From contig CAIYIS010000059.1 in the NCBI GenBank assembly GCA_903926385.1, forward strand, positions 62,001-126,000: a stretch of DNA of 64,000 nt. Reading direction: 5' to 3'. This DNA comes from an uncultured Bacteroidota bacterium (lineage in GTDB: Bacteria > Bacteroidota > Bacteroidia > 2-12-FULL-35-15). The translations under genes and the position numbers were made by a program. A model generated the notes under the pieces. It made no database searches and was not told the DNA's origin. It saw only the letters and a list, made by a program, of their open reading frames with translations. Shown piece after piece: positions 51,997-61,406 of this stretch; the first letter of the stretch is position 1; the number at the start of each line of letters is the position of its first letter.

Positions 51997-52053
51997 GAGG
52001 CCTCACCCCTTAATCCCCTCTCCGAAGGAGAGGGGGAGTTACTTGACGGTTGG
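51997..52053. repeat. REP-like hairpin repeat, copy 4
   Basis: GAGGCCTCACCCCTTAATCCCCTCTCCGAAGGAGAGGGGGAGTTACTTGACGGTTGGG. Confidence 0.85.
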
Positions 52054-52079
52054 GAAGGGAAAGGAGGATAGGGAGAAAT

Positions 52080-52127
52080 ATGCGTTACAAACGCATCTCT
52101 CGTGCGCCCTCGTTACAAACGAGGGCG
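52080..52127. repeat. Pair of 3-nt-loop hairpins sharing a GTT-ACA-AAC core
   Basis: ATGCGTT-ACA-AACGCAT (52080-52096) and CGCCCTCGTT-ACA-AACGAGGGCG (52105-52127). Confidence 0.85.
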
Positions 52128-52321
52128 AGGGGGGGGCCATAGTGTGACGGTTGGGGTAAGATTTTATTTAATACATATATAATATATGTATATTTGTGGG
52201 AGGAAATTAAGCGGGTATGGTTTGCAGGGGAGAAAATATTTGTAAAGGCATCGTTTCTGCAAAATTTAAAGAGAAATTATGGAACACCAACAAGGGCGAA
52301 AATTATAAGACCCGTAACCGA

Positions 52322-52768
52322 ATGAAATACTACCTGACAATTTTATTAGCTTTAGAAACATTCATTTGCTTCGGACAGACAAATACTAACTTTGACTATA
52401 TTGCAAACAAATGGGTAGAAGGAAAAGTAAATGAAAAAGGAATTGTTGTTAAAGCAGAAATAAGAAGAGGCGGTTTGTATCATTTGAACATTAATCAAGA
52501 CGCAACAACCGAATTTGGCGCACCAGACAATTGTGGTTATGGAAGCGGAACACGTTATGGAACTTGGGAACTAAATCAGCAGGACGCTTCAATTACATTT
52601 TATTTTTCTAAACTATATAGAATATTAACAAACCCTCACGAAAAGGTTGACATTAACCAAACAGAAACTTATAAAATAATTAAGTTGACACAAGACGAAC
52701 TAATATTGACAAGTATTGTAGAAGGGAAATTGTGGACAATAGCATTTGTAAAACGACTAGAAAAATGA
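52322..52768 (+). CDS. Hypothetical small secreted protein
   Basis: MKYYLTILLALETFICFGQTN signal peptide; ATG at 52322 instead of track start 52217. Confidence 0.6.
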   Translation: MKYYLTILLALETFICFGQTNTNFDYIANKWVEGKVNEKGIVVKAEIRRGGLYHLNINQDATTEFGAPDNCGYGSGTRYGTWELNQQDASITFYFSKLYRILTNPHEKVDINQTETYKIIKLTQDELILTSIVEGKLWTIAFVKRLEK

Positions 52769-52784
52769 ATCCCCCCCCGTTAGT

Positions 52785-52891
52785 CGTAGCGTCCCGCTAC
52801 GTCTGGTTTAACCGGCATCTTGCCGAAAACTAAAACTGGTAAAGAAATAAGTCCAGAGGACTTGTAAAATGAAACGTAGCGAGATGCTACG
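52785..52891. repeat. Run of four short hairpins with 3-nt loops
   Basis: CGTAGCG-TCC-CGCTACG, CGGCA-TCT-TGCCG, AAGTCC-AGA-GGACTT, CGTAGCG-AGA-TGCTACG (one G.T). Confidence 0.8.
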
Positions 52892-52954
52892 CTTAACTAG
52901 GAATGCTTCGCTGCACTCGCAATTACTGATGGGTGATGAAACCGGAAGCTTGGG

Positions 52955-52990
52955 TAAAAATAAGAGCCGAAACAAATGTTTCGGCTCTTA
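52955..52990 (-). terminator. Intrinsic terminator of the M16 peptidase gene
   Basis: Perfect 14-bp stem TAAGAGCCGAAACA / TGTTTCGGCTCTTA (loop aa), followed on the minus strand by a T-run. Confidence 0.88.
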
Positions 52991-53013
52991 TGATTATGAA
53001 GGGTGATGCGGGT

Positions 53014-55977
53014 TTAATAACCAAAAATTTCTTCGAGAGAAAGATAAGTTACTTTGCCATATTTTTCGAGTATTTTAGTGTCGAGTGCTTCTTTTTTACC
53101 TACCACAAGTGTGGTGTATTGGCGGTTTTTAACGTGGTTTTCTTCGAAATCGCGAATGTCTTTTAAAGTCATTAAAGGTACTTTTTCGAAAACTTCTTTA
53201 CGTATGTCGGAAGTTAAGCCCAGTTTTTTGGCGCTTTCGTAATAAAACAATATTCCGGCTTTGGTAATACGTTCGGAGCGGATGCTCTGAATTATCTGGT
53301 CTTTGCAGGCTTTAAAGTTATTTTCGGACTCAGGCATTTTATTGATAAGGTTCATCATTCCGGCCATGGCTTCGGGCAATTTGTCGGCTTGAGTACCGAT
53401 GTAAGAAAACACAAAATTGTTTCGGGTAAGCGAATTGGCCGATTGATAAGAGGAGTAAACGGAATAAGCAAGAGCCTTGGATTCGCGCATGTCCTGAAAC
53501 ACTACGGATGACATACCTCCTCCGAAATACTCGTTGAATAAACGAATAACGGGTTTGTTTTTTCTGTCGAACATGTCGTCTTTAGCTATAAATATAATTT
53601 CGGCTTGTTTCATATCGTAGTTGGCCACGTATACATTGTTATTAGCATCAGGTGTTTTGAATTCGACCAAAGGAGGAAGAGGCGCTAATTTTTCGGGAGT
53701 TTTGTGAATAGCGTTGAGTTGATTTAAAAACTCATCGGTGGTGGCACTTCCATAGTATAAGATGTGATGGTCGAATGACGTTATTTTATTAACCAACCCT
53801 ATTAAGTCGGCAGGGTTTAATTTTCTCAATTCGTCAGTTGACAATACATTGGTGTATGGATTTTGTTTTCCGTATTTACCATAAGCAAACATGGCGCTGT
53901 ATAGAATTTCTTCTTTGCTCAATTTAGCATCGGTTCTTTTTTTCAAAATATCTTCCACCAAATTTTTTAATGCTGTCTCATCGGGCTGTGCATTGGCAAG
54001 CAAATCTTCGAACAACAGGGCTGCTTCTTTAAAATTTTCGGTAAGGCCTCGAAGGCTAACCCATATTTGGTCTTCGCCAGCATACACATCGAAAGAGCAA
54101 CCCAATCGGTAAAACTTTTGTTGCACTTCTTCTGCTTTCATGGTTTTGGTGCCAAGATATTTTAAATACTCAATGGCTACAGATAGTTTTTTATCGTTGT
54201 TGGTGCCCATATTGAGCACATAATACATATCGAAGGTTTTGTTTTCTTTGTTCTGATTGTAATAAACAGGTATACCACTTTTTAATTTCAAGGTTTGAAT
54301 ATCTTTTTCGAAGTCGATAAACACCGGCTGTATGTCTTGGGATGGAGTAGAAATTATTTTCTGAACAAAAGCACTTTGGTCGTTACGGTTTACCTCAACA
54401 GGAGTGATGGCAGGCTTTTCAACCTTTTGTACTGATTTGTCTTCGCCTGTTACTTTATATACTACCACATAATTATTACCATAATTTTTAGTAGCAAATT
54501 CCATTACTTGTTGTTTGGTAATTTGAGATAAACGCTGAATTGAGTACACACAGTTTTTCCATTCTTGTCCGCTGATGAAGGCATTAACAAAGGCATCGGC
54601 ACGAGCTCCGTTATTTTCGTAGGTTTTGGTTTGCTCGTATTTCATATCGGTGATAACAGCGCTCAACAACCAATCAGGAAAATCACCTTTTTTTACCTTT
54701 TCGATTTGCTCGAGCAATAATGCTTTTACATCATCCAGACTTTGTCCTTCTTTTGGTGTAGCGCTTAAAACGTGAGCCGAATAATCTTTAAACGCCATGT
54801 CCATTGCATTTCCGTTAATCAATTTTTGTTTTTGATTTAAATTCAAATCGATTAATCCGGCTTTTCCGTTGTAGAGAATTCGGTTAATAATTCTAATCAT
54901 ATCGGCATCTTTACTGCCTGCTCCGGCAAAACGGTAACCAATTGATATATTTTCGGCATCGGGGCCAATTACTTTTTTAATTACCGGTTCGGTAATGGGA
55001 GGTTCGGCATAAGGCACATAAGTGGGGATAGGTTTGCTTTTCCAAGAACCAAATTTCTTATCAATCATTTTAATTGTTTCGTCCATATCGAAATCGCCAG
55101 ACAAACAAATGGCCATATTATTGGGCACATACCAAGTATTGTAATATTCTTTTATTTTTTTCAAAGAAGGATTTTTAAGATGTTCGATGGTTCCGATGGT
55201 GGTTTGAGAACCATAAGTGTTTTTAGGAAACAATCCGGCAAACAAGGCTTCCCAGGCTTTTTCGCCATCGTTATCAAGTCCTCTGTTTTTTTCTTCGTAA
55301 ACAGCTTCGAGCTCTGTGTGAAACAAACGCATAACTGGATTGCGGAAACGCTCAGATTCTATTGTTGTCCATTTATCAAGCTGATTGGAAGGAATGTCGT
55401 TTACATATACGGTTTGTTCGAGCCATGTATATGCATTGGTTCCGGTGGCTCCAATGGACGACATCATTTTATCATATTCGTTGGCAATAGCAAATTTGGA
55501 TGCATATCCTGAAACGCTATCTATTTTATGATACACTATCTTTCTTTTGGTTTCATCTGTAGTTTTACGGTAAATTTCATACAGGGCTTCTATCTTGGCC
55601 AACTCTGCCGATTCTTTAACGAAATCTTTGGAACCATACACATCGGTTCCTTTAAATAACATGTGCTCGAGATAGTGAGCTAAACCGGTAGCATCGGCTG
55701 GGTCGTTTTTACTTCCTGCACGGGTAGCAATATAGGTTTGAATGCGAGGAGCATTTTTATAGACGGTCATATATACCTTCAAGCCGTTGGCAAGAGTGTA
55801 AATACGGGCTTTCAGAGGGTCGTCCGAAATGGTTTCATATTTAGAAATATCACCGCCAGTTACAGCCGGAGTTTTTGTTGATTGAGTTGCCGCTGTTTGT
55901 TGAGCATACGAATGGATGCAACACAGAAATGCAACTGCAAAGAATAATTTGGTACTTAACTTGATTACTTTTTTCAT
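53014..55977 (-). CDS. M16 family (pitrilysin-like) two-domain metallopeptidase
   Basis: GLAHYLEHMLFKGT (HxxEH) and C-terminal inactive-type repeat; signal peptide from MKKVIKLSTKLFFAVAFLCCIHSYAQ; start moved to 55977. Confidence 0.93.
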   Translation of the reverse strand: MKKVIKLSTKLFFAVAFLCCIHSYAQQTAATQSTKTPAVTGGDISKYETISDDPLKARIYTLANGLKVYMTVYKNAPRIQTYIATRAGSKNDPADATGLAHYLEHMLFKGTDVYGSKDFVKESAELAKIEALYEIYRKTTDETKRKIVYHKIDSVSGYASKFAIANEYDKMMSSIGATGTNAYTWLEQTVYVNDIPSNQLDKWTTIESERFRNPVMRLFHTELEAVYEEKNRGLDNDGEKAWEALFAGLFPKNTYGSQTTIGTIEHLKNPSLKKIKEYYNTWYVPNNMAICLSGDFDMDETIKMIDKKFGSWKSKPIPTYVPYAEPPITEPVIKKVIGPDAENISIGYRFAGAGSKDADMIRIINRILYNGKAGLIDLNLNQKQKLINGNAMDMAFKDYSAHVLSATPKEGQSLDDVKALLLEQIEKVKKGDFPDWLLSAVITDMKYEQTKTYENNGARADAFVNAFISGQEWKNCVYSIQRLSQITKQQVMEFATKNYGNNYVVVYKVTGEDKSVQKVEKPAITPVEVNRNDQSAFVQKIISTPSQDIQPVFIDFEKDIQTLKLKSGIPVYYNQNKENKTFDMYYVLNMGTNNDKKLSVAIEYLKYLGTKTMKAEEVQQKFYRLGCSFDVYAGEDQIWVSLRGLTENFKEAALLFEDLLANAQPDETALKNLVEDILKKRTDAKLSKEEILYSAMFAYGKYGKQNPYTNVLSTDELRKLNPADLIGLVNKITSFDHHILYYGSATTDEFLNQLNAIHKTPEKLAPLPPLVEFKTPDANNNVYVANYDMKQAEIIFIAKDDMFDRKNKPVIRLFNEYFGGGMSSVVFQDMRESKALAYSVYSSYQSANSLTRNNFVFSYIGTQADKLPEAMAGMMNLINKMPESENNFKACKDQIIQSIRSERITKAGILFYYESAKKLGLTSDIRKEVFEKVPLMTLKDIRDFEENHVKNRQYTTLVVGKKEALDTKILEKYGKVTYLSLEEIFGY

Positions 55978-56114
55978 AAATGATGTTTTAATAATTTTTT
56001 GTAAAAATAGAATTAATTCTACAGAAAGAACAAAACAAGTAATTATTTCATCCATACTTTTAATTATTCGTAATTTCGTAAAAAATTTCGGACACTAATT
56101 ACAGTGTAACTATT

Positions 56115-56579
56115 ATGAAACGTGTAGCCATCTTTCCGGGTTCGTTCGACCCGATAACAAAAGGACATGAAAACATTTTGCGCAGAGCTTTGCCCCTGTT
56201 TGACGAAATCATTATTGCCATTGGGATAAACAACAGCAAGCAAAATTACTTTCCGATGGAAAAAAGAAAGGAATGGATAAGGCAGGTGTTTGCTGATGAA
56301 CCCAAGGTGAGAATAGAATCGTATACGGGACTCACCATTCATTTTTGTAAAAAGATGAATGCAACCTATATTCTTCGCGGATTGCGCACCTCTGCCGACT
56401 TTGAATTTGAGAAATCGATAGCCCAGAACAATAAGATAATGGCTCCCGAAATTGAAACAGTGTTCATTTTGCCTATACCGGAATTATCTGCTATCAATTC
56501 TACCATAGTGCGCGATATTATTAGAAACGGTGGAGATGCTACTCCGTTTGTTCCAAAAGGAGTAGTTTTTGATATTTAA
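56115..56579 (+). CDS. coaD: Pantetheine-phosphate adenylyltransferase
   Basis: VAIFPGSFDPITKGHENILRRALPLFDEIIIAIGIN, YILRGLRTSADFEFE. Confidence 0.97.
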   Translation: MKRVAIFPGSFDPITKGHENILRRALPLFDEIIIAIGINNSKQNYFPMEKRKEWIRQVFADEPKVRIESYTGLTIHFCKKMNATYILRGLRTSADFEFEKSIAQNNKIMAPEIETVFILPIPELSAINSTIVRDIIRNGGDATPFVPKGVVFDI

Positions 56580-56636
56580 TAAATGAACAAAAAAGCTACT
56601 GACAGGGCATTAATCTTGCAAGTGGGTATTTAAATT

Positions 56637-58061
56637 ATGAACAGACTCTTTTTATTTATTTCATTTTATTTAATTCCGTTGATTGCGGCCTCGCAAAACA
56701 TAAGTATAAAGGGGAAAGCAAATACTTATGAATATAAAGAAATAGGTGTTTGGGTAAACAAAGATTATATTTCGAACGCACAAAAACAACTCACATATTC
56801 GGTAATAGATTCAACAGGAACTTTTTTGCTTGAATTTAAATCAAAAGAAATTCTGTACATCACATTAAAGATAGATAAATACATTGCATCGATGTATGTG
56901 GAACCAAATGCCAATTACGCTGTAATTATTTCCCCTCCCGACTCTACAACGTATCAAAATCCGAATATTGAACATACGGTGAAGCTTTCGATAAGCCTCA
57001 CCAAAAAGGTAGAGATAAATGCACTGACCATAGATTACGATAAACGCTTTGATGATTTTTTTACGAAAGATTACAAATCGTTTGTAAGTCGTGCTCCTCT
57101 TGTTAAAATAGACTCTTTTAAACAGGCTATGCATTCGTATTACTCTACTGTTAAGAATGACTTTTTTGATGCGTATATCACCTATACTATATCCGCACTG
57201 GAAGAGAAAACAAAAATGAGTCAGAAAAAATTATTCGCAAACTATATTCAGGGAAAGCCTATATTGTATAACAATACGGAGTACATGAATTTTTTTAATG
57301 CTTTTTACAAACAGGCATTGCAAAACTTTTCACTTTCTAAAGAAGGATTTCCATTGAGCTTTCAGATAAATGATAAAGCCAGCCTTTCGGGAGTATTGAA
57401 TATTCTCAAACGAAATGCATTTTTGCCTAATGATACGTTAAGCGAATTGGTTTTGCTAAAAGGTCTGTACGAATCTTATTATGACGGAACATTTCAGCCA
57501 AGCAGTATTTCTTCTCTATTGCAGCAGATAGCCAACGAAAGTAAAGTAGGCGAACATCAGCAAATAGCACGAAATATTTTAAGTTCATTCTCCAAACTTC
57601 GTAAAGGAACTCCTGCTCCATACTTTGAATTACCCGATAAGACAGGAGTTACGCATAACCTTAATGATTTTAAAAATAAGAGTTATGTTTACATCATGTT
57701 TTATGATGCCAAATGCACTTCATGTTTGGAGCAGATGAGGGTAATTACTTCGTTCAAAAAACAATACGGTGAGCGGATTTCGTTTGTATGTATTTCGAAT
57801 GACAAAACGAATGCTGAACTTAAAGACTTCTGTACAAAAAACCCGAAATTTGATTGGTTGTTTTTATACGATAACAGTAATGGGCAATTAAAAACGAATT
57901 ACGAAATAAAATCACTTCCATCATATTTTTTAATCAATCCTGAAGGAGATTTTGTACAGGTACCAGCCGAAAGTCCGGACGGTGATATAGACCGAGCTTT
58001 TTTTGATATTGTAAAGCCAAAAGCAAAATTGCATAATATCGGAGATAAACGGGATAATTAA
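56637..58061 (+). CDS. TlpA-like thioredoxin-fold protein with DUF4369/DUF5106-like N-terminal region
   Basis: FELPDKTGVTHNLNDFKNKSYVYIMFYDAKCTSCLEQM. Confidence 0.8.
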   Translation: MNRLFLFISFYLIPLIAASQNISIKGKANTYEYKEIGVWVNKDYISNAQKQLTYSVIDSTGTFLLEFKSKEILYITLKIDKYIASMYVEPNANYAVIISPPDSTTYQNPNIEHTVKLSISLTKKVEINALTIDYDKRFDDFFTKDYKSFVSRAPLVKIDSFKQAMHSYYSTVKNDFFDAYITYTISALEEKTKMSQKKLFANYIQGKPILYNNTEYMNFFNAFYKQALQNFSLSKEGFPLSFQINDKASLSGVLNILKRNAFLPNDTLSELVLLKGLYESYYDGTFQPSSISSLLQQIANESKVGEHQQIARNILSSFSKLRKGTPAPYFELPDKTGVTHNLNDFKNKSYVYIMFYDAKCTSCLEQMRVITSFKKQYGERISFVCISNDKTNAELKDFCTKNPKFDWLFLYDNSNGQLKTNYEIKSLPSYFLINPEGDFVQVPAESPDGDIDRAFFDIVKPKAKLHNIGDKRDN

Positions 58062-58218
58062 CAAACTGAAAAATCGTTTCCGAATCCCGGATAACACATC
58101 AATCAGAAATCTTTTACAAATTTAACCTTCGATTACACAAATATAATAGGTATAGTAGAATATCGGCCCCCTATTAGAATATTTTCATTTCTTGTTGTCC
58201 CTTCCGCCTAACAAAGAA

Positions 58219-58872
58219 TTATTCTATGGTTTTTATTACCTCCTGTATGGAAGGATAGGTGTTTTTCAATATAGATGCTAATTTATCCTTCCTTACCCAT
58301 TTCACTTTTGTAATTCCTTCTTCGAGCTGAGGTATAAGTTTTGAGTCATCATTGCATTGCATTTTGAACCAATGTGTGGGCTTTAGTACTGGTTTCTCTT
58401 CCAAGAAATAGGTATGATAAGTGGTAATTAGTTTCTTTACCTCGGTCAGCTTTTTTACTCCGCACTCTTCTTTCACTTCACGTTTGGCGCAGGTTTTTAT
58501 TACTTCTCCTTTTTCTCTTTTCCCCTTTGGCAAGTCCCATTTTCCATTTCTGAAAATAAAAAGGTATTCGTCTTTTTCATTCTTTACAAGTCCTCCGGCT
58601 GCTTCTATGATTTTAAAATGAGATTTAAATTGTTCGAAATAGTGCTCCACATCCTTGGCAATGAAAATATAATTTGTAAGTTTCTTAGTTTTTGACAAAT
58701 TTCTAATGTCAGGAATCATTAATTTTTTGTAGATAATTGTCAATTGTTTCTTTGAAAGTGAATGAAGATTACATAACATTTCATTCGTATCCAACCGCTC
58801 TGCCAATTGTTCATCATTGCTAAAACAGATACATTTATCGCTTGTAAAAATTTTAAAAGTCTCAGTTTTCAT
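58219..58872 (-). CDS. NUDIX hydrolase
   Basis: Nudix box GKREKGEVIKTCAKREVKEECGV. Confidence 0.9.
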   Translation of the reverse strand: MKTETFKIFTSDKCICFSNDEQLAERLDTNEMLCNLHSLSKKQLTIIYKKLMIPDIRNLSKTKKLTNYIFIAKDVEHYFEQFKSHFKIIEAAGGLVKNEKDEYLFIFRNGKWDLPKGKREKGEVIKTCAKREVKEECGVKKLTEVKKLITTYHTYFLEEKPVLKPTHWFKMQCNDDSKLIPQLEEGITKVKWVRKDKLASILKNTYPSIQEVIKTIE

Positions 58873-58901
58873 AATTTTTCATTTTAAGTTAACTTAGTTT
58901 A

Positions 58902-58909
58902 TATCTTTG
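58902..58909 (+). promoter_or_regulatory. Candidate -7 box TATCTTTG directly upstream of the pyrE ATG
   Basis: TAnnTTTG match ending 4 nt before the ATG at 58914. Confidence 0.45.
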
Positions 58910-58913
58910 CGGC

Positions 58914-59555
58914 ATGAAAGTGAATGACGAATCCGCGTTAAAAATAGCAGAATTTTTATTACAAATAAAAGCAATAAAATTACAACCAAACAAACCTTTT
59001 ACCTGGGCATCGGGATGGAAATCTCCGATATATTGCGACAACCGTGTTACTTTATCGTATCCAAAAGTACGAACTTTTATTAGACAAGAATTTGTAGAAA
59101 GTATAATTGATACATTTGGTAAGCCTGATGTGATTGCGGGAGTTGCTACAGGAGGTATCGCTCAGGGCGCACTTGTGGCTCAGGAAATGGGCCTTCCGTT
59201 TGTATACATTCGTTCGGAAGCAAAAAAACATGGCCTTACTAATATGATAGAAGGGGTAGTAGAAAAAGGACAGTCGGTAGTGGTAATCGAAGATTTGATT
59301 TCTACCGGTGGCAGCAGCCTAAAAGCTGTTGAAGCATTGCGCGAAGCTGGTTGTGAGGTAAAAGGAATGGCTGCCATATTTACATATGGTTTCAAAACAG
59401 CAGGAGATAATTTTAAAAAAGCAAAATGCAAGCTCATTACCTTGAGCAATTACGAGACCCTTGTTAAAAAAGCACTACAAACTGAGTATATAACCGAAAA
59501 AGACTTAAAATCGCTTCAGGAATGGAGAGAAAACCCGGCTGAATGGGGAAAATAA
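58914..59555 (+). CDS. pyrE: Orotate phosphoribosyltransferase
   Basis: FTWASGWKSPIYCDNRVTLSYPKVR, VVVIEDLISTGGSSLKAVEALREAG. Confidence 0.95.
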   Translation: MKVNDESALKIAEFLLQIKAIKLQPNKPFTWASGWKSPIYCDNRVTLSYPKVRTFIRQEFVESIIDTFGKPDVIAGVATGGIAQGALVAQEMGLPFVYIRSEAKKHGLTNMIEGVVEKGQSVVVIEDLISTGGSSLKAVEALREAGCEVKGMAAIFTYGFKTAGDNFKKAKCKLITLSNYETLVKKALQTEYITEKDLKSLQEWRENPAEWGK

Positions 59556-59610
59556 AGTAACCTTTTGAGGGAAATTGAGCAGAAACAATTAATCATAAAG
59601 AAAAAAGATT

Positions 59611-60009
59611 ATGACAATCATAGAAAGTGAAATAGTAGATATTGATAATTCATCCGAGTATATTTTTAATTACCTGGCCGATTTCAATAACTTTCAAAAA
59701 CTAATGCCTCCACAGGTTACAAATTGGACATCTACCAGCGAAGAGTGTTCGTTTACCATTAACGGTATGGCAACAATCGGAATGAAGATTATTGAGAAAA
59801 ATCCGTTTACAAAAATCACCATCTCCTCAAACGGCAAAGTGCCCTTTGAGTTTAATCTGTTTGTTTTGCTAAAGGAAAAAGATGCAAGTCATTGTACAGG
59901 TCAGCTTACTTTTGAGTCGGACTTGAACATGATGATGAAAATGATGGTGGAAAAACCACTCACCAATTTCTTCAATATGCTTGCTCAAAAAATGAAGGAG
60001 ATTAAATAA
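59611..60009 (+). CDS. SRPBCC-family protein
   Basis: ESEIVDIDNSSEYIFNYLADFNNFQKLMP; START-like length and layout. Confidence 0.8.
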   Translation: MTIIESEIVDIDNSSEYIFNYLADFNNFQKLMPPQVTNWTSTSEECSFTINGMATIGMKIIEKNPFTKITISSNGKVPFEFNLFVLLKEKDASHCTGQLTFESDLNMMMKMMVEKPLTNFFNMLAQKMKEIK

Positions 60010-60763
60010 AAACAATTTCTTTCAGGTCGAACGCTATTGTTTCGCCTGTTTTCATTAGTACGTTCAGTTTTCCTGAATCTCCCACTCCGGTAATATTCCC
60101 TTCGAAAGTTTGATTATTTGCCGAAAATAAATTCCATGTATTCAAACGGTATAAACGCTGCAAATACTCAAAATCTATATTTTCAAGTTTATTGGCCTTC
60201 AGTTGCAAGTACCTTGCCTCTATGTGAGAACAAAGTTGTTCAATCACTTCTTTTAAATCGGTCTCTCTGTTTGTAAGTAATGCAAGCGATGTAGATTTAT
60301 TAGTGGAGACAAAATGAGTTTGATTAATGTTAATGCCTATACCCACCACAGAACTTTGAAGTTTATTATCTCTCCAGATATTTTCAATTAATATACCCCC
60401 AATTTTTTTATCATCAATATAAATATCATTTGGCCATTTTATTTTTATACGTCCTGCCATTTCAACTTGAAATAAAATATCTGCCAATAAGTCAGCAACG
60501 GCAAGCGAAATAATTTTGATGAGTAAATATTGCTTATCGGCACATATAAAAGTGGGATGCAAAACAAGGCTCAAAGCTACGTTTTTATTGGGCTGCGACT
60601 CCCATTGATTACCTCTCTGCCCTCTTCCGTTGGTTTGATTAAATGTGTATATCAACGAACCTTCGGGTATGTTATTTTGGCGTAACATTTCGGTGGCATA
60701 ACTGTTGGTAGAGTCTACCGATTTGAGATAAATAATATTTTGCCCGATAAATAATGTTTTCAT
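60002..60763 (-). CDS. birA: Biotin--[acetyl-CoA-carboxylase] ligase
   Basis: STNSYATEMLR, NQTNGRGQRGNQWESQPNKNVALSLVLHP, KWPNDIYIDDKKIGGILIE. Confidence 0.93.
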   Translation of the reverse strand: MKTLFIGQNIIYLKSVDSTNSYATEMLRQNNIPEGSLIYTFNQTNGRGQRGNQWESQPNKNVALSLVLHPTFICADKQYLLIKIISLAVADLLADILFQVEMAGRIKIKWPNDIYIDDKKIGGILIENIWRDNKLQSSVVGIGININQTHFVSTNKSTSLALLTNRETDLKEVIEQLCSHIEARYLQLKANKLENIDFEYLQRLYRLNTWNLFSANNQTFEGNITGVGDSGKLNVLMKTGETIAFDLKEIVFI

Positions 60764-60854
60764 ACCGCGTAAATGCGAAAGTTTTGATTAATTTTGTCGA
60801 TATTTATTAAAAACTGTTCTGCAAAGAACGAAATAAAAAGATAATAATTGAATA

Positions 60855-61388
60855 ATGGCCAATAAGAAAGATACAATACCCAAGAAAAAGACGGTAAAAA
60901 AGGTTCCGGCAAAAAAAGTAGCAGCTAAAAAAGCAACTCCTGCTAAAAAATCGGCACCTGCAAAAAAAACAAAAGCCGCTTTAAAATCAGTCCCTAAAAC
61001 TTCAAAATCTAAACCCATAAAAAAAGCAAAGAAAGATGCTGCGCAGATTTTGGCAGATGCTGCTGTGGATGGGATACTGGAAGTAAAAGGTAGAAACATT
61101 TCTATTCTCAATCTGAAAGAAATATCCAACCGAGTTTGCGATTACTTTATTATTTGTCAAGCTGACTCCAATACTCAGGTAAAAGCTATAGCCGAATCGG
61201 TTGAAGAAACAATAAAAAAAGCTACAGGAGAGCGTCCTTACCGTAAGGAAGGATTTGAAAATTCAGAATGGATTTTGGTGGATTATGTAACTGTGGTAGT
61301 TCACATTTTCCAAACTCAAATTAGAAACCACTATAATTTAGAATCACTTTGGGCGGATGCCGAAATTGAAGAAATTGCATTTGAATAA
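60855..61388 (+). CDS. rsfS: Ribosome silencing factor RsfS with Lys/Ala/Pro-rich N-terminal extension
   Basis: DGILEVKGRNISILNLKEISNRVCDYFIICQADSNTQVKAIAESVEE core; N-terminus KKVPAKKVAAKKATPAKKSAPAKK. Confidence 0.92.
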   Translation: MANKKDTIPKKKTVKKVPAKKVAAKKATPAKKSAPAKKTKAALKSVPKTSKSKPIKKAKKDAAQILADAAVDGILEVKGRNISILNLKEISNRVCDYFIICQADSNTQVKAIAESVEETIKKATGERPYRKEGFENSEWILVDYVTVVVHIFQTQIRNHYNLESLWADAEIEEIAFE

Positions 61389-61406
61389 TTATTATTAAAA
61401 ACATTT

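Noticed and set aside
52129-52136. G8 tract (and C8 tract at 52771-52778) as phase-variation switches
   Set aside because: Both homopolymers are outside any credible coding sequence or promoter spacing that I can define.
52217-52321. N-terminal extension of the 52217-52768 ORF
   Set aside because: The internal Met at 52322 begins a typical signal peptide; the upstream part is unlikely to be translated.
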